The translations under genes were made by a program, and so were the position numbers. The notes under the pieces were generated by a model. That model did not search any database and was not told where the DNA came from. It worked only from the letters and a program-made list of their open reading frames with translations. Shown here in pieces: positions 11,908 through 12,953 of a stretch of DNA of 12,953 nt. Numbering within the stretch: the first letter of the stretch is position 1; the number at the start of each line of letters is the position of its first letter. This DNA comes from Actinomycetes bacterium (GTDB taxonomy: Bacteria > Actinomycetota > Actinomycetes > Actinomycetales > Microbacteriaceae): assembly GCA_023451265.1 (NCBI GenBank), contig JAEYAG010000057.1:1-12953 (forward strand), written 5' to 3'.

Positions 11908-12900
11908 ATGGCCAGTCAGGATTGGTTCGACAAGGACTTCTACAAGGTCCTCGGCGTCTCCAAGGACGTCTCCGAAGCCGACCTGAAGAAGGCGTACCGC
12001 AAGCTCGCGCGCACCTACCACCCCGACTCGACGCAGGGCGACGCCGCGAAAGAGGCCAAGTTCAAGGAGATCAGCGAGGCGTACTCGGTGCTCTCCGACA
12101 AGGATCAGCGCGAGGAGTACGACCAGATCCGGGCGATGGGGTCGGGCAGCGCCCGGTTCCAGGCGCCCGGCTCCGGCGGCGCCGGCGGGTTCGAGGATGT
12201 CTTCAGCCGGTTCGGTCAGTCGCGCGGCGGGTCGTACCAGCAGGCCGACTTCGACGACCTGTTCTCGATGTTCGGGCAACAGGGCGGCGGGTTCGGCTCC
12301 GGCCGGTTCGGCCAGTCGACGGGAGGTTTCCGCGGCTTCGGCGGTCCGCAGCGCGGCGCCGATGTGACGGCGCGGACGACGCTCGACTTCCAGACTGCGG
12401 TGCGGGGCGAGACCATCACTCTCGCGGGCGAGGACGGCAAGCCGTTCAAGGTGAAGATCCCCGCCGGTGTCGCCGACGGGCAGAAGATCCGGCTACGCGG
12501 CCGGGGACGCCCATCGCCCGACGGCGGCGAGCCCGGCGACATCGTCGTGCAGGTGACCGTGCGGCCGCATCCCGTGTTCACGCGCGACGGCCTGAACCTG
12601 CGTGTGACGGTGCCGGTGACCTTCACCGAGGCCGCGCTCGGCGCGACGATCGAGGTGCCCACGCTCGGCGGCGACCCCGTCAAGCTGCGGGTCGCCCCGG
12701 GCACGCCGTCCGGCCGCGTGCTGCGTGTCAAGGGACGCGGGGTGCAGACGAGCAAGGGCACCGGCGATCTCCTCGCCGAGGTGCAGGTCGCTGTCCCGGC
12801 GCACCTCGACGACAAGGCGCGCGAGGCGCTGGAGCGCTTCCACGAGTTGGAGCCGCAGGAGAACCCTCGCGCCGACCTCATGGCCAAGGCGCGGGAGTGA
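11908..12900 (+). CDS. dnaJ: J-domain co-chaperone lacking the zinc finger
   Basis: A 330-residue Hsp40 that delivers clients to DnaK and stimulates its ATPase. The J-domain (about 10-75) has the invariant HPD (38-40) in RTYHPDST, and a Gly/Phe-rich region (about 78-148) follows. Next come two DnaJ C-terminal beta domains, recognised by the KVKIPAGVADGQKIRLRGRGRP stretch (about 183-204) and by the second half ending around DLLAEVQVAVP. There are no CxxCxGxG repeats and in fact no cysteine in the whole protein, so it is a type II (CbpA/DnaJB-like) J-protein rather than classical DnaJ. The operon position still supports the dnaJ name. ATG 11908 is preceded by GAGGAG (11898-11903), which overlaps the grpE stop codon, and lies 8 bp after that stop. 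Confidence 0.95.
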   Translation: MASQDWFDKDFYKVLGVSKDVSEADLKKAYRKLARTYHPDSTQGDAAKEAKFKEISEAYSVLSDKDQREEYDQIRAMGSGSARFQAPGSGGAGGFEDVFSRFGQSRGGSYQQADFDDLFSMFGQQGGGFGSGRFGQSTGGFRGFGGPQRGADVTARTTLDFQTAVRGETITLAGEDGKPFKVKIPAGVADGQKIRLRGRGRPSPDGGEPGDIVVQVTVRPHPVFTRDGLNLRVTVPVTFTEAALGATIEVPTLGGDPVKLRVAPGTPSGRVLRVKGRGVQTSKGTGDLLAEVQVAVPAHLDDKAREALERFHELEPQENPRADLMAKARE

Positions 12901-12906
12901 GGATGC

Positions 12907-12945
12907 CGCGTTTCGTCTCGCTGCGCTCGCACAACGCCCGGTCGG
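12907..12945. repeat. Interspersed repeat directly downstream of dnaJ (probably continues past the window)
   Basis: The stretch contains GTTTCGTCTCGCTGCGCTCG (12909-12928), which I recognise from memory as the core of an abundant intergenic repeat in Microbacteriaceae whose usual continuation is close to CTCAACGACCGG; here it reads CACAACGCCCGG. It starts within ten bases of the dnaJ stop. An ATG at 12903 opens a frame through it, but the peptide is simply a translation of the repeat. Confidence 0.55.
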
Positions 12946-12953
12946 TCGCACCC

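Noticed and set aside
12903..12953. ATG at 12903 as the start of hspR or another operon gene
   Set aside because: The peptide MPRFVSLRSHNARSVAP is the translation of a likely interspersed repeat, does not resemble a MerR/HspR N-terminus, and runs off the window.
1..12953. tRNA, rRNA, insertion sequence, prophage or defence-island genes
   Set aside because: None was recognised on reading both strands; no transposase, integrase or cloverleaf-like stretch was evident. The only mobile-looking DNA is the short palindromic repeats and possibly the toxin-antitoxin pair.

Overview
The window is high-GC (about 70 percent by eye) chromosomal DNA from an actinobacterium, most likely Microbacteriaceae and plausibly Microbacterium. 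Three things point there: a dnaK-grpE-dnaJ operon with HspR-type (HAIR) operators instead of CIRCE, TAnnnT -10 boxes placed so that transcripts would begin at the start codon, and interspersed repeats of kinds I remember from that family. The family call is from recollection and inference; no search was run.

Layout. Bases 3-317 are the 3' end of a MarR-type regulator. It is followed by a BCCT-family sodium/betaine-type symporter (412-2118) that converges on a UMF1/Atg22-like MFS transporter (2181-3641, minus). A 77-bp divergent promoter region with a 15-bp palindrome separates that transporter from a DeaD/CsdA-like RNA helicase (3719-5545). Next is a 315-bp gene-free stretch (5546-5860) packed with inverted repeats, then an HSL-type alpha/beta hydrolase (5861-6832) and a PucR-type regulator (6912-7904). 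A Phd/YefM-VapC toxin-antitoxin pair (7985-8627) converges on a five-helix membrane protein of unknown function (8681-9205, minus). That gene is divergent from the heat-shock operon dnaK (9382-11268), grpE (11285-11899), dnaJ (11908-12900). The window ends in what looks like an interspersed repeat just after dnaJ.

How the genes work together. The clear functional unit is the Hsp70 system: DnaK, its nucleotide-exchange factor GrpE and a zinc-finger-less J-protein, driven by one sigma-70-like promoter (TTGACA, 17 bp, TAACGT) bracketed by two HAIR-like operators. The BCCT carrier suggests osmoprotectant uptake. The helicase probably remodels structured RNA. The remaining genes are ordinary single-gene or two-gene units.

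Most unusual points: DnaK ends in a short peptide that seems to be encoded by a dispersed palindromic repeat; the helicase-hydrolase gap carries nested, partly mutually exclusive inverted repeats; several genes share the same apparent leaderless promoter geometry; grpE has a 12-bp GNRA-capped hairpin near its start; and the hexamer GGATGC is enriched with a matching context-dependent choice of Asp codon. I found no clear new defence system, CRISPR array, prophage, tRNA or rRNA.
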